The notes beneath the pieces were generated by a model. That model saw only the letters and a list, made by a program, of their open reading frames with translations, was not told where the DNA came from and made no database searches. DNA of 64,000 bases from Microbacterium sp. Se63.02b (GTDB lineage: Bacteria; Actinomycetota; Actinomycetes; Actinomycetales; Microbacteriaceae), in NCBI RefSeq assembly GCF_014171575.1, contig NZ_CP050453.1, positions 3,038,001 through 3,102,000 on the forward strand, read 5' to 3'. Both the position numbers and the translations under genes were made by a program. Below are positions 42,605 through 51,575 of the stretch, piece after piece. The number at the start of each line of letters is the position of its first letter. The first letter of the stretch is position 1.

Positions 42605-42739
42605 TCACGTGGCGGCGGCGGCACCGATGCCGATGAGTACCAGCGCACCGATCACGCCTTGATAGAAGCTCTCCCAGCTGAGGGCTTCCATCTCGTCGAG
42701 TTCTTGGAAGCGGATCCGCTTCTCACCCTTCGTGTTCAT
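42605..42739 (-). CDS. mpaA1: Daptide precursor peptide A1
   Basis: 44-residue RiPP precursor. The leader has the charged start MNTKGEKRIRFQELDEMEAL, then a hydrophobic core SWESFYQGVIGALVL ending IGIGAAAAT with C-terminal Thr, the residue converted to the dimethylated diamine in daptides. The ATG at 42739 lies inside the last 17 bases of the dehydrogenase gene and has AGGAGGTG six bases upstream. Confidence 0.9.
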   Translation of the reverse strand: MNTKGEKRIRFQELDEMEALSWESFYQGVIGALVLIGIGAAAAT

Positions 42740-43926
42740 TCGTTTCACCTCCTCGCAGATTCATCGAAGGCCGGCGATCGCCACCGACCGGTCGTGGGCT
42801 CCAGTCGGAGTCGCGAAGCAGATCGCCGAAATCGTCCGCCACGAGACCAGGGAGCATGGGGTGACGGTCTCCCCACGCCCTCTCCATGGCCTCGGCGATG
42901 CGATCGATCTCGGATGCCGTCGGTCGCGGCGCACGCGGGATCCCCCAGCGTTCGATGAGGGTCGCGATGCCCGACGGCGGGTCGAGGGGTGCCGCCATCC
43001 CGCACGCGACGCTCCGCCAGAAGAGTTCGAGGCTGTCCCGGTCGCCCCACCGCACGTCTCCCGCGCAGATCCGACGCCAGACCGCAGCGATGACGGTCGC
43101 CGTGGCGACCATCTTCCGCACCTCCAGGTGAGACGCCACCTCGTTCGCCGCGTACCAATGTCTGGCGCTGTACGGATCAGGTCCTCGCAACGCGGCAGTG
43201 CGCTGGGTGGCTGCGCTCAGGCGCGCGAGGCGCAGTCTTCCCGCCGCGGAACTCGTGTCGCGGGTGGCCGACTCCAGCAGCGCCCTCCCCAGGGCGACGG
43301 CATCCGTGTGCTGCCTGATGCTCCTCCGCGGACTCGTCGATGCGCCGGCCAGACGGAGGAAGGCCTCCATGACCCCCTCGCCGACCGCGAGGGGTGCGAG
43401 CGTGGCCAGGGCGCACGGATCGAGAACGGCGTGGCGCGGCGTGAGCGCGCGTCCGACGATGAGACGGTGACCGTGTTCGTTCTTCAGGATGCCCACGCTG
43501 TTCGTCTCCGACGAGGTGCCGAGCGTCGTCGGCACCGCGACGATGTCCACGGGCGGCGGAGCATCGGGGACGAACGTCAATGCGGCGCTCGATGCGTGTC
43601 CGAGGGTGTAGTCCAGCAGGCGTCCCCTGGCGGCCGCGAGCGCGGCGATCTTGCCGGCGTCGAGCACGCTGCCTCCTCCCACAGCCACGATCACGGCGGG
43701 CGGCCGGTGGGCGATCTCCCGTGCGATCGCGACCACGGTCGTCGCATCGACCGATGACGCGTCCACTCTCGACTCGCGTCGCATGTGCGACGAGAGACGC
43801 CAGAGGGAGGGCCGCGTCCGCGACCACGAGCGTCTCGCGACCCGCAGTCAACCTCTTCGTCATACGACGCGCGACACCGGCGCCGTGCCACAGCGTCGGC
43901 ACTCGTCCCCCGAACGCCGTGCTCAT
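42723..43926 (-). CDS. mpaB: Daptide oxidative decarboxylase, iron-ADH family (frame change)
   Basis: Iron-type alcohol dehydrogenase homologue proposed to oxidise and decarboxylate the C-terminal Thr. The N-terminal part (VPTLWHGAGVARRM) joins the second frame near 43785, giving about 401 residues. NAD-binding is shown by VIVAVGGGSVLDAGKIAAL and VPTTLGTSSETNS. The usual DxxxH metal motif is replaced by GEGVMEAF and only one later His (VASHLEV) remains, so the normal iron site seems lost. ATG 43926 overlaps the aminotransferase stop; the gene's end contains the A1 start. Confidence 0.82.
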
Positions 43927-45182
43927 ACGGACGCCTCCCGCACGCGCGAGAGCCCGGCGCGCACGGCAGCCTCGGTGTCGCGCAGCTCGCTCGCCGTGAA
44001 GCCGTACGGCGGAATCAGCTCGATGGCGCTGGGACCCGGCTGCACGAGGACGCCGTTGTCTGCGATGGCCGAAACGACGCGAAGCACCTGGGTTCCGGAG
44101 AGCGGGCTTTCATCGGCATTGCGCAGTCCGAGCCCCACGAAACAGCCGCGTCCTGTCACCTCCGTGACCATGCCGTCCGCGGTCAACGACATGGCCAGGT
44201 CCCGCAGCTCGGTCGCGAGCGCGCGAGTGGTCGCCGTCACGTCGATGCGGTGCAATTCGTCGATCACCGCGAGGATGGCCGCCGCGCATGCCGGTGTCCC
44301 CGCTTGGGTCTCGCCGTGCACGAACGTCCATCCGCCGCGCACGAACGCAGACGCGATGCGGGGTCCCACGAGGAGCGCCGCCGCCCCCATCACACCGTTC
44401 GTGAGCGCTTTCGAGAGGATAAGGACATCGGGTGCGGCCTCCCATCCGTCGGTGGCGAACATGGTCCCGGTCCGTCCGAAGCCCGTCGCGACCTCGTCGG
44501 CCACCACCAGGAATCCGTGCTGCTCCCGCAACGTGAGGAGACGGCGGATGAAGGTGTCGGACAACGCGTACGCCCCGCTTCCGAGGACAGGCTCGACGAC
44601 GACCGCCGCGACCCTGGATCCTTCGCGCGTCAGCAGCGTCTCGAGCTCGTCTCCGTCGTCGGTGTGAGTCACGTGCCGCATGGATCGGCGGTCGACGGAG
44701 TACGCGGACTGGAGGAGGTCGTCGCCGCTCAACGCATGACTGCCGTACATGGTCCCGTGGTAACTGCCTCGGAGTCCGACGACGATCGTGCGGGATCCGG
44801 CGCCCTGGTGCGCCCAGTACTGTCGTGCCAGTTTCATCGCGGCGTCGTTGGCGGCTCCGCCCGAGGTGGAGAAGATGATGCGGCTGTACCGACGCGGGTT
44901 CGCGAGCTCGATGAGTGCCTCGGCGGCAGCCTCTGCATATCGATGCGGTGCACGGAACAGCGACAGGTACGACGCGTCGTGCGTCGCCTTGCACACGGCC
45001 TCGGCGACGGCCGGATTGCCGAAGCCCAGCGGCACGTTCCACAGCCCGCTCGTGGCGCAGAGCCGCGTGGACCCGTCGGCGAACTCGATGCGGTGTCCGG
45101 CGGCACCCACGGCGATCCGGTCGGGCGAGAAGGTCGAGTCGGCGGGGAGCATCGACGTCCAGAGTGTGTGCGGAGCGCTCAC
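43923..45182 (-). CDS. mpaD: Daptide aminotransferase (class III, PLP)
   Basis: PLP enzyme proposed to transaminate the C-terminal ketone made from Thr. The 419-residue intact protein has the class III pattern: FSTSGGAANDAAMKLAR, VGLRGSYHGTMYG, VVADEVATGFGRTGTMFA with the PLP Asp, and LSKALTNGVMGAAALLV with the Schiff-base Lys. GTG 45182 overlaps the stop of the recognition-protein gene (GTGA); its own stop overlaps the dehydrogenase start (ATGA). Confidence 0.9.
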   Translation of the reverse strand: MSAPHTLWTSMLPADSTFSPDRIAVGAAGHRIEFADGSTRLCATSGLWNVPLGFGNPAVAEAVCKATHDASYLSLFRAPHRYAEAAAEALIELANPRRYSRIIFSTSGGAANDAAMKLARQYWAHQGAGSRTIVVGLRGSYHGTMYGSHALSGDDLLQSAYSVDRRSMRHVTHTDDGDELETLLTREGSRVAAVVVEPVLGSGAYALSDTFIRRLLTLREQHGFLVVADEVATGFGRTGTMFATDGWEAAPDVLILSKALTNGVMGAAALLVGPRIASAFVRGGWTFVHGETQAGTPACAAAILAVIDELHRIDVTATTRALATELRDLAMSLTADGMVTEVTGRGCFVGLGLRNADESPLSGTQVLRVVSAIADNGVLVQPGPSAIELIPPYGFTASELRDTEAAVRAGLSRVREASV

Positions 45183-46227
45183 TGCTCGACCCCGTCCGCC
45201 CGATACGAAGCGCCTGTTCGTCGGCCGAGGTGGACGTCGAGCGCGGTGAGGGCCTCACGGCAGAGGTTGCGCGCCTCAGACGCCGACACGCCGAGCTGTC
45301 GCGCCGTCCGCTCTGCTGCGACCTCCAGAGTGCTCGATGTCTGAGTGGCGGCGACCACCATGGCTGTCGGTCGTGACAGCAAGCGGCGGCGCAGGGTCGT
45401 CGTGTCTGCGAGCACGAACACGTCTGCGGTCTCGATGAGGAACGGATCCGCGGTGAGTGGTTCGGCGTCTGCGAGGTGATCTTCGAAGAACGCCCCGCCG
45501 AAGCCGGAGATCGTGGCGGCCCCGTTCGCCAGGCGGAGCATCTTCATGAGGTCCGTCGCGAGCAGGTACCGTCCGACCCACTCGCGCGCCGCCAGATCGG
45601 AGGCGAGCACATCGGCGGGCACGGCACCCGCCAGTGAGGCGGAGCGGGCTACGGGGTGGCGAGCAGGGTGGGAAGGTCATCGACCCTGCCGACGACCTCG
45701 CCGCCGATGCCGAGGCCGATGGCGCCGTCCCGATGCACCCTGATGGCGCTGGGCGTCACGAGTTCCGTCGGGTTCGTGAGGGCGCTGCGATCCGCGAGGA
45801 GCACCCGCGGATCGAGCAGCGCCGAGGGGAAGACTCCCGTGCGACGAGCGAGGTCCGCGTCGGCGAGAAAGGCCTGCCAGCCGGTCTCGTCGACCATGCT
45901 CACCGCCGTGGGACCGACGATCTGGACGAAAGCCGCCGCGACGTAGTCCTGCAGCTCGACGCCGCGATCACCGATGAACAGCTCGTCCCCGGCGTCGCTC
46001 AGGATCCCGCTGTAGCGGATCGCGGCACCCTGCCCGTCATACGCGCCGCACTCCACCGGCAGGAGCACCGCGTCGTCGGGACCGGCCACGCCCTCGACAT
46101 TCTCCGTCGCGGCTCCGGGCTCGAGGAGGAACACCCGCGCGTAGTCGCGCCTCTCTCCCGTGATCCACTCGCGGAGCGCCCGCGCACCCTGTCGTTCAGT
46201 CTCGACCGCACGCCCGTCTGAGCGCAT
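45179..46227 (-). CDS. mpaC: Daptide recognition/accessory protein 2 (RRE-type; frame change)
   Basis: Accessory protein that in daptide clusters carries a C-terminal RiPP recognition element and helps the decarboxylase. Seen: YARVFLLEPGAATENVEG, DRGVELQDYVAAAFV, WQAFLADADLARR, IRVHRDGAIGLG, then, after a frame change near 45645 in a CCCC run, EWVGRYLLATDLMKMLRL, ISGFGGAFFEDHL and a helical C-terminus with ARQLGVSASEARN. One added C gives 349 residues. It is clearly related to the gene before it. The RRE is inferred from context; it cannot be proved by eye. Confidence 0.75.
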
Positions 46228-47297
46228 CAGGCAGCGTCCCGCCGGCGCTGGACGAGGTCGAGTCCCGCCGCCGCGAAGCCGTCCCGCACATCGTGCACCA
46301 TCTGAGCGACGCTGCCCACCCCTGTGTCGAGCTCGGATGCGAGCAGTGCCGATGCCGCGGACTCGTCGGCCGTCGCGATGAGACATTCGGCCGCGCGAGC
46401 CGTGCCGGAATCGAGGGGAAGCGTCTGCCGCTCACGGGGTCGGCCAGTAAGTACTCCCCGTGTCGGCGGCGAGGAGGAAGGGTGCCTCGGGAGACAGGAC
46501 GGAGGGGAGGCCGCACCGTGGTCGAGCGCCCGCACCAGGTGCCCGCCGAACCCCGAGACGATCGGTCGCCGCGGCGCATCGTCCCACCGTCGCAGCAGTT
46601 CGAGGAGCGCGGCGTACCGTCCGATCCACGGCCGGTCGTCGAGGTCTGCCGCGAGCATGGCCGGATCGACGATCCGTGCGAACGCCCGGCCGGGCCCGGC
46701 GCCGACGGCTGCGGACGCCTCGATGTCTGCCCGCTCATCGCCGACCCGGCCGAGCGGGAACCCGTCCACCCCGTCCCGGTACTCGCCGGCGGCGGACACA
46801 TGGACCCGCACCAGCGCATCCCGTGCGGGGTCGGCGCCGACGAACAGCGCCCGCGCGTCCAGGAGCACGTGACGGTCGAGTAGCTGATCGACGAAGATCC
46901 CGCATTCCCTCGCGGTGTCGGCATCGCTGAGGAATGCAGCGACGCCCTCCGCGCTGCGCTGCCGGATCACGGTCGGACCGCCGATCGACAGGAACGGGGT
47001 CGCGACGTAATCCTGGAGTTCGACCGCGAGACGGCCGTCGACGGCGATCATGTCGCCCGGACGCCGGAACCCTCCGAGATATCCGACCATCCTCGGGTCC
47101 TCCTGCTGCGCCGTGTGGGAGGGCGCGAAGATCACGTCGGCGGGTTCGGCGATCTGCAGCACCGCTTCCGCGTGCGCGACCGATTCGAGGAAGAAGGCCG
47201 TTCCGTCCAGCAGCGCGCGTCTTCCGCTGACGTACTGCTCGAATGCCGTCGTCGTGCGATGGCCTGGCCGCGACGTCGTCGTCGAACTTCCCTGCAT
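46227..47297 (-). CDS. mpaC: Daptide recognition/accessory protein 1 (RRE-type; three frame changes)
   Basis: Paralogue of the next gene and first gene of the operon. Shared blocks: GRLAVELQDYVATPFLSIGG, GVAAFLSDADTARECG, HVLLDARALFVG, VRVHVSAAGEYRDG, WIGRYAALLELLRRW, VSGFGGHLVRAL, and the C-terminal TGVGSVAQMVHDVRDGF helix region. Three frame changes near 46505, 46462 and 46425 lie in a segment (LSPEAPFLLAADTG, then EYLLADPVSGRRFP) that matches the paralogue when joined; length about 357. ATG 47297 has a G-rich site upstream. Its stop overlaps the next start as TGATG. Confidence 0.75.
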   Translation of the reverse strand: MQGSSTTTSRPGHRTTTAFEQYVSGRRALLDGTAFFLESVAHAEAVLQIAEPADVIFAPSHTAQQEDPRMVGYLGGFRRPGDMIAVDGRLAVELQDYVATPFLSIGGPTVIRQRSAEGVAAFLSDADTARECGIFVDQLLDRHVLLDARALFVGADPARDALVRVHVSAAGEYRDGVDGFPLGRVGDERADIEASAAVGAGPGRAFARIVDPAMLAADLDDRPWIGRYAALLELLRRWDDAPRRPIVSGFGGHLVRALDHGAASPPSCLPRHPSSSPPTRGVLTGRPRERQTLPLDSGTARAAECLIATADESAASALLASELDTGVGSVAQMVHDVRDGFAAAGLDLVQRRRDAA

Positions 47298-47341
47298 GCG
47301 TCCCCCCGAAGGTCCCGATGCTCGCGCATCGTCCTCGTGTG

Positions 47342-47370
47342 AGGTTAAAACGTCTGCGTCCGACATGCAA
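47342..47370 (-). promoter_or_regulatory. Promoter of the daptide operon
   Basis: On the minus strand TTGCAT (47365-47370) and TAACCT (47342-47347) are 17 bases apart and give a leader of about 38 bases to ATG 47297. The -35 overlaps an AT-rich imperfect palindrome ATGTAACATATTGCAT, a possible regulator site and unusual in this GC-rich sequence. Confidence 0.6.
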
Positions 47371-47469
47371 TATGTTACATCTCGCAGGCGCGAGGGTCCG
47401 GGGCGGCCGTCTCGGGGCCCTGTCACGTCACGCCCGGGCGATCGGATAGGATGGACAGGTTGTTCCTTG

Positions 47470-47557
47470 GTGACGTGTCCGAGCGGCCGAAGGAGCACGC
47501 TTGGAAAGCGTGTGTTGTGCAAGCAACCGCGGGTTCGAATCCCGCCGTCACCGCCAG
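47470..47557 (+). tRNA. tRNA-Ser (anticodon GGA)
   Basis: 88-base tRNA with acceptor GGTGACG/CGTCACC, anticodon arm CACGC-TTGGAAA-GCGTG (GGA), a long variable arm (TGTTGTGCAAGCAA) as in serine tRNAs, T-arm GGTTCGAATCC and encoded CCA. TAGGAT at 47447-47452 is a likely -10. Confidence 0.97.
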
Positions 47558-47563
47558 AAAGTC

Positions 47564-47599
47564 GAGAAGGGCCTCCGCATCAGCGGAGGCCCTTCTCGT
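47564..47599. terminator. Terminator after tRNA-Ser
   Basis: A 16-bp perfect stem CGAGAAGGGCCTCCGC with loop ATCA, followed by TTTG. It also lies 18 bases beyond the stop of the convergent acetyltransferase gene and can serve both strands. Confidence 0.85.
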
Positions 47600-47617
47600 T
47601 TGTCGGCCGTCCCGCCG

Positions 47618-48220
47618 TCAGTCGTCGAAGCGCACGCCGTAGATCTGCCCGCCCGGCTCGGCGGGGAGACGCGTCATGCCGAGGCGCTCATAGAACGCGG
47701 CGGCTCCGGCGTTGTTCGGGTCGATGCCCAGGTGCAGGCCGCGCACACCCCGCCGGGTCAGCTCGGCGAACAGCGTGTCCATGAGAGCGCGCCCGAGTCC
47801 CTGGCCCTGGGTCTCGGGGAGCAGGTCGATGTGCAGGTGGGCGGGATAGTCCGCAGCGTTCGGCTCGATGCCGGGCGCGCGCCCGTAGCCGTAGTCCACC
47901 ATGCGGTCCTCGCGTGTGACGAGGTCGCCGGGTCGGGGGTAGCGCTCCTGCCGCGTCGGCCACCATTCGTCGCGGAACCATGTGTAGAACGCATCCGTGT
48001 CGTCGGTCGCGACGATGTAGCCGATCGTGCGGTCGTCGTCGCTCTCGACCACCCAGGCGAGGTCGGGATGCCGTTCGGCGTATGGCACGGCGAACAGGTC
48101 GCCCCAGAGTTCGTCATCGGAGAGGATGCCGGTCGCGTCTCCCCCGGCGTCGGCCGTCTTCACGCAGATCTCGTACAACGCGGCGCGGTCGGCGGGGCGA
48201 TAGGGACGGATGCGCGACAC
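47618..48220 (-). CDS. GNAT-family N-acetyltransferase
   Basis: 200-residue acetyltransferase with the acetyl-CoA motif GQGLGRALMDTLFAELTRRG, followed by LGIDPNNAGAAAFYERLGM. The N-terminus IRPYRPADRAALYEI and the YPAHLHIDLLPE strand fit a protein or small-molecule acetyltransferase, substrate unknown. GTG start with AGGAG six bases upstream. Intact. Confidence 0.9.
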   Translation of the reverse strand: MSRIRPYRPADRAALYEICVKTADAGGDATGILSDDELWGDLFAVPYAERHPDLAWVVESDDDRTIGYIVATDDTDAFYTWFRDEWWPTRQERYPRPGDLVTREDRMVDYGYGRAPGIEPNAADYPAHLHIDLLPETQGQGLGRALMDTLFAELTRRGVRGLHLGIDPNNAGAAAFYERLGMTRLPAEPGGQIYGVRFDD

Positions 48221-48249
48221 GACGAACTCCTCTGGCTGGACGGGTCCGA

Positions 48250-48878
48250 TCAGCCTATCGGCGCTTCGACCTCGGACTTCGTGCGCTGCACCCAGGGCAG
48301 CAGCCAGGCCGCGAGCACCAGGACGACGCCGGCGCCGACGAGGGCACCCCGACGGTGTCGCTCGCCCAGTGCACCGACAGGAACGTGCGCGAGAGCGCCA
48401 TCGCCAGCACCCACACCGCCCCCGCGATCGCCATCCACACGCGGGGGAAGAGCACCCACAGCACGAGCGCGATCGTGGCGGCGTTCGCCGTGTGCCCCGA
48501 CGGGAACGAGCCGTAGTCGCTCACGACCAGCATGTCGTCCGGTCGGGCGCGGCCGAAGATCGTCTTGAGCAACTGCACGGCTCCCGCACTCGCAGCGAAG
48601 CACACGGCGGCGAACACCGCACCCCGCCACCGCCGGGCGAGCACGAGCACGAGGATCGTGAGCAGCGGCACGCCGAGGATCGCGACCCAGCCGCCGCCGA
48701 CCCAGTTCAGCGCGAGAGCGAAGTCGAGCATCCACTCGGCCCGCGCACCGGCGATGGTCTCGTTCCACCAGTGGTCGAACCCGGGCGTCTCCGGGTAGGC
48801 GAACACCACCACGGCGCCGAGAGCCGTCGCGAGCGCGAGGAGGCCCACCCCCCACCACAGCAGCGCGCGCCTGTTCAT
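48250..48878 (-). CDS. PAP2-family phosphatase (frame change)
   Basis: Membrane phosphatase of the PAP2/undecaprenyl-pyrophosphatase type. The three motifs are KTIFGRARP, PSGHT and SRTFLSVHWASD, among five or six helices. The C-terminal helix is in another frame from about 48350: a fifth G in a GGGG run gives TVGGALVGAGVVLVLAAW and 209 residues. ATG 48878 lies six bases after CAGAAT (48885-48890) and lacks a ribosome-binding site. The lipid substrate is not known. Confidence 0.87.
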
Positions 48879-48884
48879 CGTCCC

Positions 48885-48890
48885 ATTCTG
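48885..48890 (-). promoter_or_regulatory. -10 box of the PAP2 gene (leaderless)
   Basis: CAGAAT on the minus strand ends six bases before the ATG at 48878. Confidence 0.35.
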
Positions 48891-48909
48891 TCGGATGACC
48901 CCTGAACGG

Positions 48910-50307
48910 TCAGGGAGTGAGCATGCCCACCGTGCGGGGGCGCACGACCAGCCACAGCGAGAGGATGCCGATCGCCGCGCAGCCGACCATGACCGACGCC
49001 ATGGTCGTGGCCGTGATCCCTGCGCCGTGGGAGAGCCAGCCGACGACGGGCGAGATGAGTCCTGCGACGCCGAAGTTCGTGGCGCCGATGATCGATGCCG
49101 CGGTACCAGCGGCCTTGCCGTGTCGATCGAGGGCGAGCACCTGCACGTTCGGGAACGTGAAACCGCATGCGGTCATGAAGACGAACAGGGGCACGACCGT
49201 TCCCCAGAGCCCGAGCCCGAGCTGATCGGTGACGATGATCGCCACGGCGGCGAGCAGCAGCACGGCGGTCGAATAGGCCATGACCCATTGCGGACCGAAT
49301 CGGGCGGCGAGTCGGGACGCGGTCTGCACCCCGACCACGACGCCGAGCGAGTTCACGGCGAACAGCAGACCGTACTGCTGGGCATCGAGTCCGTGCGTCT
49401 CCTGGAACAGGAAGGGCGAGGCGGAGAGGTACGAGAACAGACCCGAGAAGGTCATGCCGCCGATCACGAGCACGCCGAGGAACACCCGGTCGGTGAGCAC
49501 GGAGCGGTACCGCTGGAGCATGGTCGCCCCACCGCGGTCCTGTCGGCGCGCCACGGGCAGCGTCTCCGGGACGAACAGGATCGTGCTCAGCAGCATCACG
49601 ATGCCGTAGGCCGCGAGCACACCGAAGATGCCGCGCCACGGCATGAGTGTCAGCAGCCAGGATCCGATGAGCGGTGCGATCACCGGCGCGACACCGGAGA
49701 CCAGAGCGAGCCGGGAGAGCATGACGACCAGACGCCGACCTCCGAACAGGTCGCGCACGATGGCCATGGCCACCACGCCACCGGCGGCCGCGCCGACGCC
49801 CATCAGCACCCGCGCCGCGCTGAGCAGACCGAGGTCAGGAGCGAATGCCGCGCCCACGCTCGCGAGGACGTGCAGGGCCGTCACCACGATCAGCGGCACC
49901 CGACGGCCGACCTTGTCGCTCAGCGGACCGACCACGAGCTGACCGAGGGCGAAGCCGATCATCGTGCCGGTCAGGGTCAGCTGGATGGCCGCCGCCGTGG
50001 TCTGGAAGTCTTCCTCGAGCACGGGGAAAGCCGGAAGGTACAGGTCGATCGTGAACGGACCGAGCGCCGTCAGCGCGCCCAGCAGGATGATGTAGAGCGT
50101 CCGGCGGCCCAGGGAGATCGCGTCTCCGGGGTGCAGCATGATCGGCGCGGTGGCCGGGTTCGCGCCCAGAGTGCGGATCGCGCCGGTAGGCGTCGAGGTG
50201 CGGATGCTGCCGGTCGCGGTGCGCTCGACCGGCGGGATCGCGGTTGCGTCGACGGAGGGCTCCGACGGTACGGCAGGGGTGGAGTCAGTGCGGGGAGCGT
50301 CGGACAC
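48910..50307 (-). CDS. Bcr/CflA-type MFS drug efflux transporter
   Basis: 465-residue transporter with 12 predicted helices preceded by a ~65-residue Thr/Pro-rich cytoplasmic tail. Motif A is GPLSDKVGRRVPLIV; the first helix region TIDLYLPAFPVLEEDF is typical of the Bcr/CflA group, which exports drugs or amino-acid derivatives. GTG start with AAGGA six bases upstream. Intact. It lies between the PAP2 gene and the cystathionine synthase gene with no functional link visible. Confidence 0.9.
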   Translation of the reverse strand: MSDAPRTDSTPAVPSEPSVDATAIPPVERTATGSIRTSTPTGAIRTLGANPATAPIMLHPGDAISLGRRTLYIILLGALTALGPFTIDLYLPAFPVLEEDFQTTAAAIQLTLTGTMIGFALGQLVVGPLSDKVGRRVPLIVVTALHVLASVGAAFAPDLGLLSAARVLMGVGAAAGGVVAMAIVRDLFGGRRLVVMLSRLALVSGVAPVIAPLIGSWLLTLMPWRGIFGVLAAYGIVMLLSTILFVPETLPVARRQDRGGATMLQRYRSVLTDRVFLGVLVIGGMTFSGLFSYLSASPFLFQETHGLDAQQYGLLFAVNSLGVVVGVQTASRLAARFGPQWVMAYSTAVLLLAAVAIIVTDQLGLGLWGTVVPLFVFMTACGFTFPNVQVLALDRHGKAAGTAASIIGATNFGVAGLISPVVGWLSHGAGITATTMASVMVGCAAIGILSLWLVVRPRTVGMLTP

Positions 50308-50413
50308 GACGTCCTTCCAGAGGTCGGGGATCCACGGCTCGAATCGATTCGCCGCGGGGAAGACCCCATGCTACCGCCGTCTCACCCTCTCCCCCGGTCC
50401 ACGGAGGCGATCC

Positions 50414-51568
50414 TCAGCGCGCGATGCGGTCCAGCCCCTGCTCGAGGTCGGCGATCAGGTCGCCGATGTCCTCGATGCCGACGGAGAGCCGCACCACGTT
50501 CTCCGGCACCGCGAGTTCGGTGCCGCGCACCGAGGCATGGGTCATGTCCGGCGGGTAGCCGATGAGCGACTCGACGCCGCCCAGCGACTCGGCCAGCTGG
50601 AAGAGGGTCGTGCTCTCCGCGAAGGCGCGTGCGGCATCGGCGCCCGCGGCCAGTCCGAGCGAGAGCATCCCGCCGAATCCGCTCATCTGCTTCGCGGCGA
50701 TCTCGTGGCCGGGATGCGAGGCGAGGCCGGGGAAGAACACCTGCGCGAACTCGGGGCGAGCCGCCGCCCACTCGGCGATCGCCTGCGCGTTCTCGGAGTG
50801 CTGGCGCATCCGCAGCGCCAGCGTCTTGATGCCGCGGGTGGTGAGCCAGGCGTCGAGGGGCGCCGACACGGCGCCGACCGCGAACTGCTGGAACTTCACC
50901 TGATCGAAGAACCGGTCGTCGCGGAACACGACGGCGCCGCCGAGCACGTCGGAGTGCCCGCCGAGGTACTTCGTGGTCGAGTGCACGACCAGGTCGGCGC
51001 CGAGCGCGAGCGGTTGCTGGAGTGCGGGTGACGCGAAGGTGTTGTCCACCACCACGAGCGCACCGGATTCGTGCGCGATCTCGACCGTCAGCGCGATGTC
51101 GACGACCTTCAGCAGCGGATTGCTCGGCGTCTCGAGCCACACGATCTTCGTCTCCGGCCGGATCGCCGCGCGCAGCACGTCGACGTCGGAGAGCTCGACC
51201 GTCGTGGTCTCGATGCCCCAAGGCGCCAGCACCTTGGTGAGCAGCCGATAGGTGCCGCCGTACACGTCATTGCCGAGCAGCACGTGATCGCCGGGCTTCA
51301 GGATGCCGCGCAGCAGCGCGTCTTCGGCGGCGAGGCCCGATGCGAACGACAGGGCGCTCGCTCCACCTTCCAGAGCCGCGAGCTGCGTCTCGAGCGCGGA
51401 GCGCGTGGGGTTGCCCGCACGGTTGTACTCGTAGCCCTCGCGGAAACCGCCGATGCCGTCCTGCACATGCGTGGACGACTGGTAGATCGGCGGGATGATC
51501 GCGCCCGTGGTCGGGTCGGCGGCTTGTCCCGCATGGATGGCACGAGTGGCGAAGGCGTGGTCGGACAT
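50414..51568 (-). CDS. metB: Cystathionine gamma-synthase
   Basis: PLP enzyme of methionine/cysteine metabolism that condenses O-acyl-homoserine with cysteine, or cleaves cystathionine. The 384-residue protein has YNRAGNPTRSALETQLAALEGG, SGLAAEDALL, VVVDNTFASPALQQPL, and STTKYLGGHSDVLGG with the PLP Lys. Synthase and lyase cannot be separated by eye; next to cbs, both make sense. ATG 51568 follows TAGGCT by seven bases and the longer frame has no support. Intact. Confidence 0.9.
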   Translation of the reverse strand: MSDHAFATRAIHAGQAADPTTGAIIPPIYQSSTHVQDGIGGFREGYEYNRAGNPTRSALETQLAALEGGASALSFASGLAAEDALLRGILKPGDHVLLGNDVYGGTYRLLTKVLAPWGIETTTVELSDVDVLRAAIRPETKIVWLETPSNPLLKVVDIALTVEIAHESGALVVVDNTFASPALQQPLALGADLVVHSTTKYLGGHSDVLGGAVVFRDDRFFDQVKFQQFAVGAVSAPLDAWLTTRGIKTLALRMRQHSENAQAIAEWAAARPEFAQVFFPGLASHPGHEIAAKQMSGFGGMLSLGLAAGADAARAFAESTTLFQLAESLGGVESLIGYPPDMTHASVRGTELAVPENVVRLSVGIEDIGDLIADLEQGLDRIAR

Positions 51569-51575
51569 GAGTCTC

